From NCBI RefSeq assembly GCF_016107305.1, contig NZ_RCVR01000005.1, forward strand, positions 124,001 through 188,000: a DNA stretch of 64,000 nucleotides. The letters run 5' to 3'. How positions within the stretch are numbered: position 1 is the first letter of the stretch; every line of letters begins with the position of its first letter. The notes under the pieces were generated by a model, which made no database searches, was not told the DNA's origin, and saw only the letters and a list, made by a program, of their open reading frames with translations. This document shows positions 35,362-43,983 of this stretch, piece by piece. Both the position numbers and the translations under genes were made by a program. The stretch is from Roseomonas sp. KE2513. GTDB taxonomy: Bacteria; Pseudomonadota; Alphaproteobacteria; Acetobacterales; Acetobacteraceae.

Positions 35362-36659
35362 TCCGCCTGCGCTCCGCGCTGGCGCTGCTCCTCCTCGTGC
35401 CGCCGCACGCGGAGGCGCAGCCGGCCGGAGCGCGGGACTTCCTCGATCGCGCCGAAGCTCGCGCGGCCACGCTGCCGGTCCCGGCCACATGCCGGCGGCC
35501 GGTGACGGACGCCGCCGGAATCGTCCGGGAGGACCCGCTTCCGTCGCGGATCCCGGGCGAGGCCCGCGGTACCACGGGCGGGCTCGGCCACCGCCTCCTC
35601 CTCGTGCGCGACACCGCGGAGGGCGACGCATCGGCGGCCGGCACCATCCGCTGGGCGGTCGAGAAGGCCCGCCAGGATGGTGGCGGCTGGATCGCCTTCG
35701 CGCCGGAACTCGCCGGGAGAACGATAAACCTCAGCCGAGGCCTCCGCCTCCCCTCGAACACCACCATCGACGGTGGATGCGAGGGTGTCGTCCTGTACGC
35801 CCCCGCCTACCAGACAACGCTCCTCGTGCAGCACGTCCAGAACGTCCTCGTCGCCGGACTCCGCTTCACCAAGTCCGACTATTCGGAGCCCGATACGAGG
35901 ATCGCGGATGCAATAGGCCTGCGCGGCCGCTTCGATCGGGTCGCCCTGCTCAACAACCACTTCTCCCGCTGCGGCGACGGATGCATCGACGTCGTGAGAA
36001 GCGAGTTGACCACCGATCCCGGCAGGGTCTCCGTCGCCTACAACCGCATCGAATCGCACAACAAGGTCATGCTGGCCGGCGTGCTCACATGCACCGCCAG
36101 GCAGTGGCTACCCGAGTGCGCCCAACCGCTCGATCACCTGGCCGGCAGGATGCGGCCCATGATCCGCGTGAGCCTCGTCGCCAACGTGTTCCTCCTGACC
36201 GGCCAGCGTCACCCGAAGGCCGACGCCGGAGCCTTCGTGCATTCTGTGAACAACCTCACGGTCCTCGCCCCCACCATATATTCCGACGGACGCAGCGGCG
36301 CGGCCTACGGCGCCGCGGCCGCGAGCGGCGGCCTGATTGCCAGCGAGGGCGACATCCTCGTCAACCCCACCGCGCAACCCCGCCTCGGCCTCGGCCCCGT
36401 CTCCGCGATGAAAAGGGCAGGGGACGTCTCGACGGAGGCCGACGGCGCAGTCGCCGCGAACACCACCATTTTGGTGGGACGCCTGCGCGTCGTCCAGCAC
36501 GCCCCCGACCTCGCACTCGCCGAGCTCGCGGCGGAGACAGCCCCGATCCCCGTCATCGATCCCACCCGCGACCCGACCCAGCTTGCCGCGTGCCTGCTGC
36601 GCTTCGCCGGCCCGCAAGGCGCGGCGTCCTCCTGGCCCGATGTCTGCGCCGCGCGCTAG
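35358..36659 (+). CDS. periplasmic pectate-lyase-like beta-helix protein
   Basis: 433 residues with a Sec signal MIRLRSALALLLLVPPHAEAQ (cleavage after AEA). The rest is a family 1 lyase-type beta-helix: TIRWAVEKARQDGGGWIAF, LPSNTTIDGGCEG, DAIGLRGRFDRVALLNNHFSRCGDGCIDVVR, SVAYNRIESHNKVMLAG and VSLVANVFLLTGQRHPKADAGAFVHSVNNL. The Arg of QRHP matches the catalytic Arg of the RxPxxR motif, but the second Arg is Asp. Two extra Cys pairs suit the periplasm. It overlaps ugd by 4 bp, so it is made with the capsule precursors. It could trim or clear stalled polymer in the periplasm, as AlgL does for alginate; this is inference. Confidence 0.82.
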   Translation: MIRLRSALALLLLVPPHAEAQPAGARDFLDRAEARAATLPVPATCRRPVTDAAGIVREDPLPSRIPGEARGTTGGLGHRLLLVRDTAEGDASAAGTIRWAVEKARQDGGGWIAFAPELAGRTINLSRGLRLPSNTTIDGGCEGVVLYAPAYQTTLLVQHVQNVLVAGLRFTKSDYSEPDTRIADAIGLRGRFDRVALLNNHFSRCGDGCIDVVRSELTTDPGRVSVAYNRIESHNKVMLAGVLTCTARQWLPECAQPLDHLAGRMRPMIRVSLVANVFLLTGQRHPKADAGAFVHSVNNLTVLAPTIYSDGRSGAAYGAAAASGGLIASEGDILVNPTAQPRLGLGPVSAMKRAGDVSTEADGAVAANTTILVGRLRVVQHAPDLALAELAAETAPIPVIDPTRDPTQLAACLLRFAGPQGAASSWPDVCAAR

Positions 36660-36730
36660 GGACCAAGTTCGATCGCAATCTGGATCAATCACCGCGTGAT
36701 CGCACCGTGGACGAGCCATAATCTCATCCC

Positions 36731-37561
36731 ATGAAGAGCAGCGATCGACACGGCGGTCCGGTTTCCGTCCCCCAGCGGCAACCGGGCTTCATGGAGGCAC
36801 TTGCCCGCCGGGCACAGATGTCGGGTGCGCTCCTGCTGCGCGAGGCAAAGACACAGTCCGGCCGAAGCAGCATCGGCTACCTGTGGGCCCTCATCGAACC
36901 GCTGTCGCACGTCGCCGTCATGTGCGTCGTGTACTGGGCCATCAACCGCCGGGCGCCCGTCGGCCCGAGCGTCGTGCTCTTCTTCATCACGGGCGTCCTG
37001 CCGTTCTTCCTCTTCCACAAGGTCGCGCTGCAGGTCGGCGGCGCGGTGCGCGGAAGCCAGAAGGTCCTGCGCATGCCCTTCGTCTCGCCGCTCGACATGA
37101 TCGTGGCGCGCGCCGTGCTGGCGGGGCTGACCTGGGTGGTGGTCATCTCCATCCTCGTCGTCCTCCTGCTGGCAATGGAGGTGATGGAACCCCCGGTCTC
37201 TCCGGAAACGGCTGTCCTTGCCGCGCTCCTGACCTTCGCGCTCGGGCTGGGCGTCGGGCTCGTCAACGCCACGGCCATGTCGCTCTGGAGTTCCTGGGTT
37301 CACATCTACGGCGTGCTAACCCGTCCGCTCTACATCTTCTCCGGGATCTTCTTCTCGGTCGACCGCATCCCGAGCAACCTTCAGTACTGGCTGTCGTGGA
37401 ACCCCGTGCTCCACGCGGTGCAGTGGTTCCGCACCGGCTTCCGTTCCGACTACAGCACGCCCATCCTCGACCGGACCTATCTCATCGGCTGGGTGCTGGC
37501 TTCCCTGCTGCTGGGCCTCAGCATGCTCCGCGCGGCCCGTCCGCGGCTGGCCTACACATGA
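36731..37561 (+). CDS. kpsM: capsule ABC transporter permease (KpsM-like)
   Basis: 276 residues, about six membrane helices, ABC-2 type. The N-terminal amphipathic segment FMEALARRAQMSGALLLREAKTQSGRSSIGYLWALIEPLSHV, with its R-E-x-K-T and GYLWALIEP blocks, is typical of polysaccharide exporters such as KpsM, BexB and CtrC. The middle has LFFITGVLPFFLFHKVALQVGGAV and the C-terminus IFFSVDRIPSNLQYWLSWNPVLHAVQWFRTGF. It would form the inner-membrane channel with the ATPase encoded immediately downstream (ATGA overlap). A 71-bp gap precedes it, the longest within the run, with a weak SD; an internal promoter is possible but not seen. Confidence 0.92.
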   Translation: MKSSDRHGGPVSVPQRQPGFMEALARRAQMSGALLLREAKTQSGRSSIGYLWALIEPLSHVAVMCVVYWAINRRAPVGPSVVLFFITGVLPFFLFHKVALQVGGAVRGSQKVLRMPFVSPLDMIVARAVLAGLTWVVVISILVVLLLAMEVMEPPVSPETAVLAALLTFALGLGVGLVNATAMSLWSSWVHIYGVLTRPLYIFSGIFFSVDRIPSNLQYWLSWNPVLHAVQWFRTGFRSDYSTPILDRTYLIGWVLASLLLGLSMLRAARPRLAYT

Positions 37562-38223
37562 TCGAGCTCCGCAACGTCTCGAAGGCCTACGGCTACGGGC
37601 CGAGCCGCCACGTCGTCTGCGACGCCCTCTCCGCTGTCTTCGACGGCAGCGCCGCCGTCGGCATCCTCGGCGCGAACGGCAGCGGGAAGTCGAGCCTGCT
37701 CCGGATGATCGGCGGCATGGAACTGCCCGACCGGGGACAGGTCATACGGTCGTGCCGGGTATCCTTCCCGCTCGGATACAGCGGTGGCTTCCACCCGACC
37801 CTCTCCGCGCGGGAGAACGTGCAGTTCATCGCCCGGCTCTACGGCGCGGATCCGGTCGAGATCACCCGCTTCGTGCGGGACTTCGCCGAGATCGGCTCCC
37901 ATTTCGACCGGCCCCTGCTGACCTACTCGAACACGATGCGCGCCCGCGTGACCTTCGCGATGTCCATCGCCATCGAATTCGACGTCTACCTCATCGACGA
38001 GGTCAGCTCCGTGGGCGATGTCGGATTCAAGCGGAAATGCCTTGCCGCCCTGGCCGAAAGGCGGCGGCACGCCGGCCTGATCATGGCCTCGCAGAGCGCC
38101 GCCAACGTGCGCCGCTTCTGCGACACCGTCGTGATCCTCGATTGTGGGCAGCTCCACGCCTTCCACTCGGCCGATGAAGCCGCCGACGCCTACCAGAACC
38201 GAATTGCGGTGACCGATGCCTGA
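37558..38223 (+). CDS. kpsT: capsule ABC transporter ATPase (KpsT-like)
   Basis: 221 residues. Walker A is GANGSGKSSLLRMIGG (about 41), with the short spacing MIELRNVSKAYGYGPSRHVVCDALSAVF seen in KpsT, BexA and CtrD. The signature region is degenerate (LLTYSNTMRARVTFAMSIAIEFDVYLIDE), as is normal in KpsT-type proteins, and Walker B is VYLIDEVSSVGD. There is no substrate-binding C-terminal extension as in Wzt, so chain recognition is likely of the group 2/3 capsule kind. It overlaps kpsM by 4 bp and the kpsE-like gene by 8 bp. Confidence 0.93.
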   Translation: MIELRNVSKAYGYGPSRHVVCDALSAVFDGSAAVGILGANGSGKSSLLRMIGGMELPDRGQVIRSCRVSFPLGYSGGFHPTLSARENVQFIARLYGADPVEITRFVRDFAEIGSHFDRPLLTYSNTMRARVTFAMSIAIEFDVYLIDEVSSVGDVGFKRKCLAALAERRRHAGLIMASQSAANVRRFCDTVVILDCGQLHAFHSADEAADAYQNRIAVTDA

Positions 38224-39454
38224 TCTCCATATCCGCGAGCCCGAAGCGAAGCAGCCAAGCCTACCAGCCGCCCCACCCGGTCGTCCGGACAGACCGGTCC
38301 TAGCCGGCCTCACCTTGCCGCACTTCCCCGTCGAGCGGCGGCGAAGCCACGGCGTGCTCTGGTCCTTCCTGCTGGTCGTCGTGCTGCCGACGCTGCTGGC
38401 CTCCGTCTACTTCAACTGGATTGTCACGCCTCAATACGTCACGAAGGCGGTGGTGGCGCTCCGCATCGGCGACTCCCAGCGGGGCGGCGGGGGCGGGCCG
38501 TCGTCGCTGGTCGCCGCCCTCGGCCCCTCGACCTCGGCCGCGCCAGTGACGCAGTCATACGGGATCGTGGACTACATCCACTCCGTCCCGGCGATGGAGG
38601 ACGTCCAGCGGGCCGGTCTCGATGTCCGCTCCATCCTGACGAGCACCAAGGCAGACCCGATCGTCCGCCTCCGCCCCGACTCATCGACCGAGACCCTGTT
38701 CGATGCCTGGCGGTCACACGTGAAGGCGCAGTTCGAGTTGTCGCGCGGCGTCCTCACCATCAGCACGCGCGCCTTCACCGCCACGGAATCCCTCGCCCTC
38801 GCGGAGGCCGTGCTGGCGAGCAGCGAGCGGCTTGCCAACGACATGTCGCAACGCGTCATCGCGGATTCGATGCGGCTGGCCGAGCAGCAGGTCGAAACCG
38901 CCCGCGGGCGCTTCAACGCAGCCCTGGCCGAGATGCAGAGCTTCCGCACGACATCCGGCGTGCTCGATCCGAGCAAGGCCTCCGCATCGGGCACGGCGAT
39001 CGAGCTGCAGCTGCGTCAGGATCTCGCGGTGGCGGACGCCCAGGCCGAAGCCCTCCGCGCGGGATCCGGCCCGGGCAGCCCGATGTACGCCGCCGCGGCG
39101 GCGCGCGCCCGCGCCCTGCGCGCGCAACTGGCCGATGCGGGCAGCCAGTCCAGCCGAAGCGCCGGCGACAGGAGCAGCAGCTCCTGGGCCGAGATCCTCT
39201 CGCAGAACGAGGCGCTCACAGCGGCACTCCGGATCGCCGAGCAGTACTTCACCCAGGCCCTGGGGCTGGCCCAATCCTCCCAGATGGAGGCGGCACGCCA
39301 GCGGAGCTATGTAGTGACCTATGTCCGGCCGGTGCTCGCAAGCGAGGCGAGCTACCCCAACGCCACCCTCTCGATCCTCATGGTGGCCGGCAGCGCCCTG
39401 ATCGCCTGGGCGATGGCCACCTTGCTCTACCACGCAATCCTCGATCGGACGTGA
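38216..39454 (+). CDS. kpsE: capsule export inner-membrane/periplasmic adaptor (KpsE/BexC/CtrB-like, PCP-3)
   Basis: 412 residues. The cytoplasmic N-terminus is Pro-rich (about 1-45). A first membrane helix, GVLWSFLLVVVLPTLLASVYF (about 46-66), is followed by a large periplasmic, coiled-coil-rich domain (RLAEQQVETARGRFNAALAEMQSFRTTSGVLDPSKA; ELQLRQDLAVADAQAEALRAGSGPGSP). A second helix lies near the C-terminus (ILMVAGSALIAWAMATLLYHAI). This two-helix hairpin topology is that of polysaccharide co-polymerase type 3 proteins, which link the ABC transporter to the outer-membrane OPX channel. It overlaps kpsT and the epimerase gene. Confidence 0.9.
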   Translation: MPDLHIREPEAKQPSLPAAPPGRPDRPVLAGLTLPHFPVERRRSHGVLWSFLLVVVLPTLLASVYFNWIVTPQYVTKAVVALRIGDSQRGGGGGPSSLVAALGPSTSAAPVTQSYGIVDYIHSVPAMEDVQRAGLDVRSILTSTKADPIVRLRPDSSTETLFDAWRSHVKAQFELSRGVLTISTRAFTATESLALAEAVLASSERLANDMSQRVIADSMRLAEQQVETARGRFNAALAEMQSFRTTSGVLDPSKASASGTAIELQLRQDLAVADAQAEALRAGSGPGSPMYAAAAARARALRAQLADAGSQSSRSAGDRSSSSWAEILSQNEALTAALRIAEQYFTQALGLAQSSQMEAARQRSYVVTYVRPVLASEASYPNATLSILMVAGSALIAWAMATLLYHAILDRT

Positions 39455-40470
39455 CAGCCATGCACCTCAATCCCAAGCGCTTCTTCGTGACGGGAACGGC
39501 GGGGTTCATCGGGTTCCATCTCGCCCGCCGCCTCCTGCAGGACGGACATTTCGTGGCCGGCTTCGACGGCATGACAGACTACTACGACGTGTCCCTCAAG
39601 CAGCGCCGCCACGCCTTGCTGCACGAGTTTCCGCGCTTCACCTCCTGCGAGGCGATGCTCGAGAACGAGGCCGCCCTGGAGGAGATGCTCGACGCCGCGA
39701 AGCCGGACGTCATGATCCATCTCGCCGCCCAGGCCGGCGTGCGCTACAGCCTCGAGAACCCCCGCGCCTACATCAACGCCAACCTCGTCGGCACCTTCAA
39801 CGTGCTGGAGCAGGCCAGGGAGCGCGGCGTCGGCCACCTGCTGATGGCGTCCACCTCCTCCGTCTACGGCGCGAACACCGAGCTGCCCTTCGCCGAGCAC
39901 CACCGCACGGCCCATCCCCTGACGCTCTACGCCGCGACGAAGGAGGCGACGGAGGGAATGGCCCATTCCTACTCGCACCTCTGGAGCATCCCGACGACGG
40001 TCTTCCGCTTCTTCACGGTCTATGGCCCCTGGGGACGTCCCGACATGGCCCTGTTCAAGTTCACCGACGCCGCAATCGCGGGCAAGCCGCTGGACGTCTT
40101 CAACTACGGCCGCATGCAGCGCGACTTCACCTATGTGGACGACCTCGTCGAAGCGGTCGTCCGCCTCGCTGGACTGCCGCCACGGGTGGAGGCGGACACG
40201 CCCGCCTGCCAGAGCAAGTCCGCGCCCTTTCGCATCGTCAACATCGGCAACAACCAGCCGGTGGAGCTGATCGACCTCATCGAAGCGGTCGAGGAGGCGA
40301 CCGGATGCGACACGGTGCGGAACTATCTGCCGATGCAGGCAGGGGATGTTCCCCGGACATGGGCCGACACCTCGGCGCTGGCGGAGCTGACGGGCTTTGT
40401 GCCCAACACGCCCGTCCGGAAGGGAGTGGCAGCCTTCGTGGACTGGTACCGCGACCATTACGGCGTCTGA
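39451..40470 (+). CDS. lspL: UDP-glucuronate 4-epimerase
   Basis: A 339-residue extended SDR. The NAD site is FVTGTAGFIGFHLARRLLQDGH; the YYDVSLKQRRHALL segment is typical of the LspL/CapI/Cap1J UDP-GlcA 4-epimerase group. Next come HLAAQAGVRYSLENPRAYINANLVGT, catalytic Ser in ASTSSVYG, Tyr and Lys in YAATK (Tyr about 160) and FRFFTVYGPWGRPDMALFKFT. It would convert UDP-glucuronate from the ugd product to UDP-galacturonate, the donor for galacturonan. The start is GTG at 39451 overlapping the preceding stop, with an ATG at 39460 as an alternative. The family subgroup is recognised by overall resemblance; the reaction has not been shown here. Confidence 0.88.
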   Translation: MTAMHLNPKRFFVTGTAGFIGFHLARRLLQDGHFVAGFDGMTDYYDVSLKQRRHALLHEFPRFTSCEAMLENEAALEEMLDAAKPDVMIHLAAQAGVRYSLENPRAYINANLVGTFNVLEQARERGVGHLLMASTSSVYGANTELPFAEHHRTAHPLTLYAATKEATEGMAHSYSHLWSIPTTVFRFFTVYGPWGRPDMALFKFTDAAIAGKPLDVFNYGRMQRDFTYVDDLVEAVVRLAGLPPRVEADTPACQSKSAPFRIVNIGNNQPVELIDLIEAVEEATGCDTVRNYLPMQAGDVPRTWADTSALAELTGFVPNTPVRKGVAAFVDWYRDHYGV

Positions 40471-40476
40471 CGCGTC

Positions 40477-42468
40477 ATGGACGGCAGCGATAGCTCCCTG
40501 TTGGATCTCGACTATGCGGGGGCCGATGAAGCCGATCCGGTGAGCGCCGCGGTCGCTCGTGGCATGGGATCCCAGCTTGCTCCATCGAGCACCGTCAGCA
40601 TGGCGGAGTCCTGGGTGTCCCGGCCCGACGCATCGGCGGCGCTGGACGACGTCCTCCGGCTGATAGCGCGCTACCCGACGACGGAGCGGCTCCAGATCCT
40701 GGCGCTGCGCCTGCTGGAGCGACTGCGGGAGCGGCAGGACACGATCGGCCCCTGGCGTGCGCTGCTGCAACGCTTCCAGCGAAATCACGACGCGATGCTG
40801 GTGACGCTGCGCTGGACCCTGAGGAACGACGGCCCCGGGCTTGCCGCCGTCGAACTCGCACGGCACTTTCCTGAACCGCCCACGCTGCCCGCTGACACCC
40901 TCCTCCTGGCGCGCGCCCTGGAGGAGATCGGGGAGGCCCGCCTCGCGGATGCCGCCTTCGACCGCCTCGTCCGCTCGCATCCGGCATACGAGATGGGCTG
41001 GCTGATACGGGCGCAGGTGGAGGAGCGGCGCGGGCGGCCCTGGGCCGCCCGCGATGTCATCGACCAGGGCGCGGAACGGCTCGGACCAAGGCCGCGGCTC
41101 CTGGCCGCCTCGGCACGCATCGCATCCGACCTGGCGGTGCTGGACCGCGTCGTGCAGCACGAGGGGAACGGCCACGCCGGCAGCGCCGTCCTTGCCTCCC
41201 TCATCCGGCGCGCCGCGGAAGGCCGGGAGGCACCGCCTTCCTTCCAGGATTCGGTGGGTGACGTGGTGATGGTGGGTGCGTCCCTGGGCGCGGGCGGGGC
41301 GGAGCGCCAGATGGTCACCTCCGCCGTCGGCCTGCACGGGGCACATCTGGAGCGGAGGCGGATTGGCGGGCACAATTTGGGCCAGGTCCGCGTGATCTGC
41401 CGTTCCACGGAAGCCCGGCCGGGCGGGGCCTTCTTCCTGCCCGTTCTGGAACGGCACGGCGTCGGGCTGTGGTCCTACGCCGTCATGCCCGAGCACCATC
41501 TCTCCGGCGAGCTGACGGATCTTCACCGCTTCCTCTCGCCCCGCGTCGCCGAGGCAACGGCACGGCTGACGCACGCGCTCCAAGCGATGGCGCCGTCCGT
41601 CGTCCACCTCTGGCAGGACGGAACCATCCTCGCCTGCTCGCTGGCCGCCCTTCTCGCCGGCGTTCCGCGCATCGTGCTGTCCGTGCGAACCGCGCCGCCA
41701 CCGGACCGGCCGGGGCGCGACAGTCCCGAATACGCGTCGCTCTATCCCCTGCTCGCATCCATCCCCGGCGTGACCTGGACCTCCAACTCACGCTTCGCGG
41801 CTGCCCGCTACGCGCAGTACATCGGCATGGACCCGGACAGCATCCGGGTGGTGCCGAACGGTATCGCGCCGCTCTCCCCGAAGGGAAGCTCCGCGGCACG
41901 AGCGCTGATGGCCGCCTTCGACGCGGCCTGCCCTCCCGGCCTGACCATCGGAGCCGTCATGCGCTTCGACGAGAACAAGCGGCCCCTGGAGTTCATCGAT
42001 TTCGCGGCCACGCTCCTCGCCAGGCGCCCCGACGCGAGATTCATCCTCATCGGCGACGGCCCGCTGCGCGCTTCGGCGGAGGCAAGGGCAGCGTGCCTCG
42101 GCGGCCGGATCCTGTTCACCGGACGGTGCACGGAGGTCGGCTACTGGCTGTCCCAGATGGATTGCCTGGTGCTCCTCTCTCGCTTCGAGGGAATGCCGAA
42201 CGTCGTGCTGGAGGCCCAGCTAGCCGGCGTCCCCGCCGTCGCAACACCGGCGGGCGGCACCTCGGAAGCGATCCTCCACGGCGAGACAGGCTTCCTTCTG
42301 GAGAGCGCCGAGACGCTGCGGTCCGAGGAGATCACCGAACGGGTGCTCCAGGTAATGGAGGCGGGCGGCCGCGCCGGCCCGATGTCTCAGGCCGCGAGGC
42401 GCTTCGTCACGGACCATTTTTCGGTCGATCGGATGCTGGAAGGGACGGTGGAAAGCTATGCCCGGTAG
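40477..42468 (+). CDS. family 4 glycosyltransferase with helical N-terminal region
   Basis: 663 residues. Residues 1-255 are helical, TPR-like (LILALRLLERLRERQDTIGPWRALLQRF-type repeats). The GT-B part starts DVVMVGASLGAGGAERQMVTSAVGLHG and contains VVHLWQDGTILACSLAALLAGVPRIVLSVR, RVVPNGIAPL, GAVMRFDENKRPLEFIDF, FILIGDGPLRASAEARA and EGMPNVVLEAQLAGVPAVATPAGGTSEAI. The shared GAGGAERQ and VHLWQDG blocks show it is a paralogue of the GT at 31454. Two such enzymes could make an alternating or disaccharide-repeat chain. It starts 6 bp after the epimerase and overlaps the OPX gene by 11 bp. Confidence 0.88.
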   Translation: MDGSDSSLLDLDYAGADEADPVSAAVARGMGSQLAPSSTVSMAESWVSRPDASAALDDVLRLIARYPTTERLQILALRLLERLRERQDTIGPWRALLQRFQRNHDAMLVTLRWTLRNDGPGLAAVELARHFPEPPTLPADTLLLARALEEIGEARLADAAFDRLVRSHPAYEMGWLIRAQVEERRGRPWAARDVIDQGAERLGPRPRLLAASARIASDLAVLDRVVQHEGNGHAGSAVLASLIRRAAEGREAPPSFQDSVGDVVMVGASLGAGGAERQMVTSAVGLHGAHLERRRIGGHNLGQVRVICRSTEARPGGAFFLPVLERHGVGLWSYAVMPEHHLSGELTDLHRFLSPRVAEATARLTHALQAMAPSVVHLWQDGTILACSLAALLAGVPRIVLSVRTAPPPDRPGRDSPEYASLYPLLASIPGVTWTSNSRFAAARYAQYIGMDPDSIRVVPNGIAPLSPKGSSAARALMAAFDAACPPGLTIGAVMRFDENKRPLEFIDFAATLLARRPDARFILIGDGPLRASAEARAACLGGRILFTGRCTEVGYWLSQMDCLVLLSRFEGMPNVVLEAQLAGVPAVATPAGGTSEAILHGETGFLLESAETLRSEEITERVLQVMEAGGRAGPMSQAARRFVTDHFSVDRMLEGTVESYAR

Positions 42469-43543
42469 AAGATTCGTCAGGCTGGTACTCTGCCTGGGAC
42501 TTATCATGTCGCTGGCGGCCTGCGGACTCACCGCGCGTAGCGGACCGACCTATTCGGCCATTCTCTCACCCCCGCCGAACGAAAGAGTCTACGACGTCAT
42601 CGAGATCTCGGCATCCACGATCCGCCCCTATACCTTCGGCGCGCGCTCCCGCAGCGACGCCACCGGAGCGAGCGCGCGGCCGGACCAGTTCGGCATAGCG
42701 CCCGGCGACGTCCTCAACATCGTGATCTTCGAGCGCAGCGACGGTGGCCTCTTCGCCCCCGCTTCCACAGGCGGCAGCAACTTCCCGGGGGTTCGGGTGG
42801 ACGAGGGCGGCGCGGTGACGCTTCCCTATGCCGGGCGGGTCCAGGTTGCCCGGCTCACCCTTGCCCAGGCAGCGGCGCGGATCACCGGCGCCCTGACGGG
42901 AACGGCCGTCGATCCGCGCGTTCATGTGCAGCTCGCCAGCAGCGCCCATCACTCCGTGCTGGTATCGGGCGAGGTGCGGACACCCGGCCGCGTGACGCTG
43001 CTGGACGGCCCCTTGACAGTTCTGGACGCGGTGGCGCGTGCCGGCGGCCCCACGCAGCCCGCGCAGGCACTGGATGCCGTCATCTATAGCCAGCAAGCAT
43101 CCCCCCGCCGCTTGCCTTATCTCGAACTCCTGTCACAGCCCTCCCTTCGCCTTGCTGCCGGAGACCAGGTGATCCTGGAGCCGAACGAGAAGCGCTTGCT
43201 GGTCATGGGCTCGGTGCTGCGGCCAGGACTGCAGACGATGACCTTCTCCCGCATGAGCATGCTGGACGCGCTTGGCACGGCCGGCGGGCTGAACGACAGC
43301 AGGGCGGATCCCGCCGGCGTCTTCGTCTTCCGCCCCACTGGCGGGACGGCGGCGCAGCCGACCGTGTTCCACCTTGATATGTCACGTGGCGAATCCATGC
43401 TGCTGGCCCATAGCTTTGCCGTGCTCCCGAACGACATCCTCTACGTCAGCAACGCACCCGTCTGGGAGGCGCAGAAGGTTGTCGCCCCCTTCATCCACCT
43501 CCTCTCCCTGTCTACGTCCGCCGCTTCCATCGGTGGGTTGTAG
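42458..43543 (+). CDS. outer-membrane polysaccharide export lipoprotein (OPX; KpsD/CtrA/Wza class)
   Basis: 361 residues with a lipoprotein signal (VLCLGLIMSLAACG, Cys about 22). The polysaccharide-export domain is RPDQFGIAPGDVLNIVIFE (about 75) through VRVDEGGAVTLPYAGRVQVARLTLAQAAARITGAL. Two SLBB domains follow: VLVSGEVRTPGRVTLLDGPLTVLDAVARAGG and LLVMGSVLRPGLQTMTFSRMSMLDALGTAGG. The C-terminus is helical and would insert in the outer membrane. It completes the envelope-spanning export line with the KpsE/M/T-like proteins. It is the last gene of the overlapping run; a 440-bp gap follows. The usual KpsC/KpsS Kdo-linker genes are absent from the window. Confidence 0.92.
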   Translation: MPGRRFVRLVLCLGLIMSLAACGLTARSGPTYSAILSPPPNERVYDVIEISASTIRPYTFGARSRSDATGASARPDQFGIAPGDVLNIVIFERSDGGLFAPASTGGSNFPGVRVDEGGAVTLPYAGRVQVARLTLAQAAARITGALTGTAVDPRVHVQLASSAHHSVLVSGEVRTPGRVTLLDGPLTVLDAVARAGGPTQPAQALDAVIYSQQASPRRLPYLELLSQPSLRLAAGDQVILEPNEKRLLVMGSVLRPGLQTMTFSRMSMLDALGTAGGLNDSRADPAGVFVFRPTGGTAAQPTVFHLDMSRGESMLLAHSFAVLPNDILYVSNAPVWEAQKVVAPFIHLLSLSTSAASIGGL

Positions 43544-43983
43544 CGCCCGGCACCACTTCCCGTCGTTTCCGATCTGGACCGGAAGCGACGGAGCCCGGCA
43601 CAGGTACATTGAACCACCGGCGCCGCGAGCCGTCCCAGGCGTAGCCCGCGCTGCGCGACCGCATTCCTTTTGAGGGGCATTTCTGGAGCGGATTGCGATG
43701 TCCGGATGTCTCCTGAGCTGCGACGATGCGTGAATATTCGAGCACGACGGCCGTGCAGCGAGCATGCCCGGCATTCAGAACCTCTCGGCCTGTCGTGCGG
43801 ATGTCTGTTCACCACGGCGAGCCTAGCGGGGAGCGAAGATGCTGGTCGGGAGCATTCACGGCTGATGCCCGGCCGGGCTGAGCACGGCCTGCAGGCCTGT
43901 TCGCAAGCGGCTTCTGCCCTGAAGGCGGACGCCGCGGATCAACACTTCTCGCCGCAGCCACATCCGGCGCCAGGGATACGGAA
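43544..43983. other. 440-bp gap behind the capsule run
   Basis: Apart from a hairpin at 43561-43590 it has no recognisable element. Short open frames lack start signals. A promoter for the Calx-beta/RTX gene is expected here but no clear consensus was seen. Confidence 0.5.
43561..43590 (+). terminator. hairpin ending the capsule run
   Basis: 11-bp stem (43561-43571 with 43580-43590; one G-U pair) and an 8-base loop lie 17 bp after the OPX stop. There is no U-tract. Confidence 0.45.
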
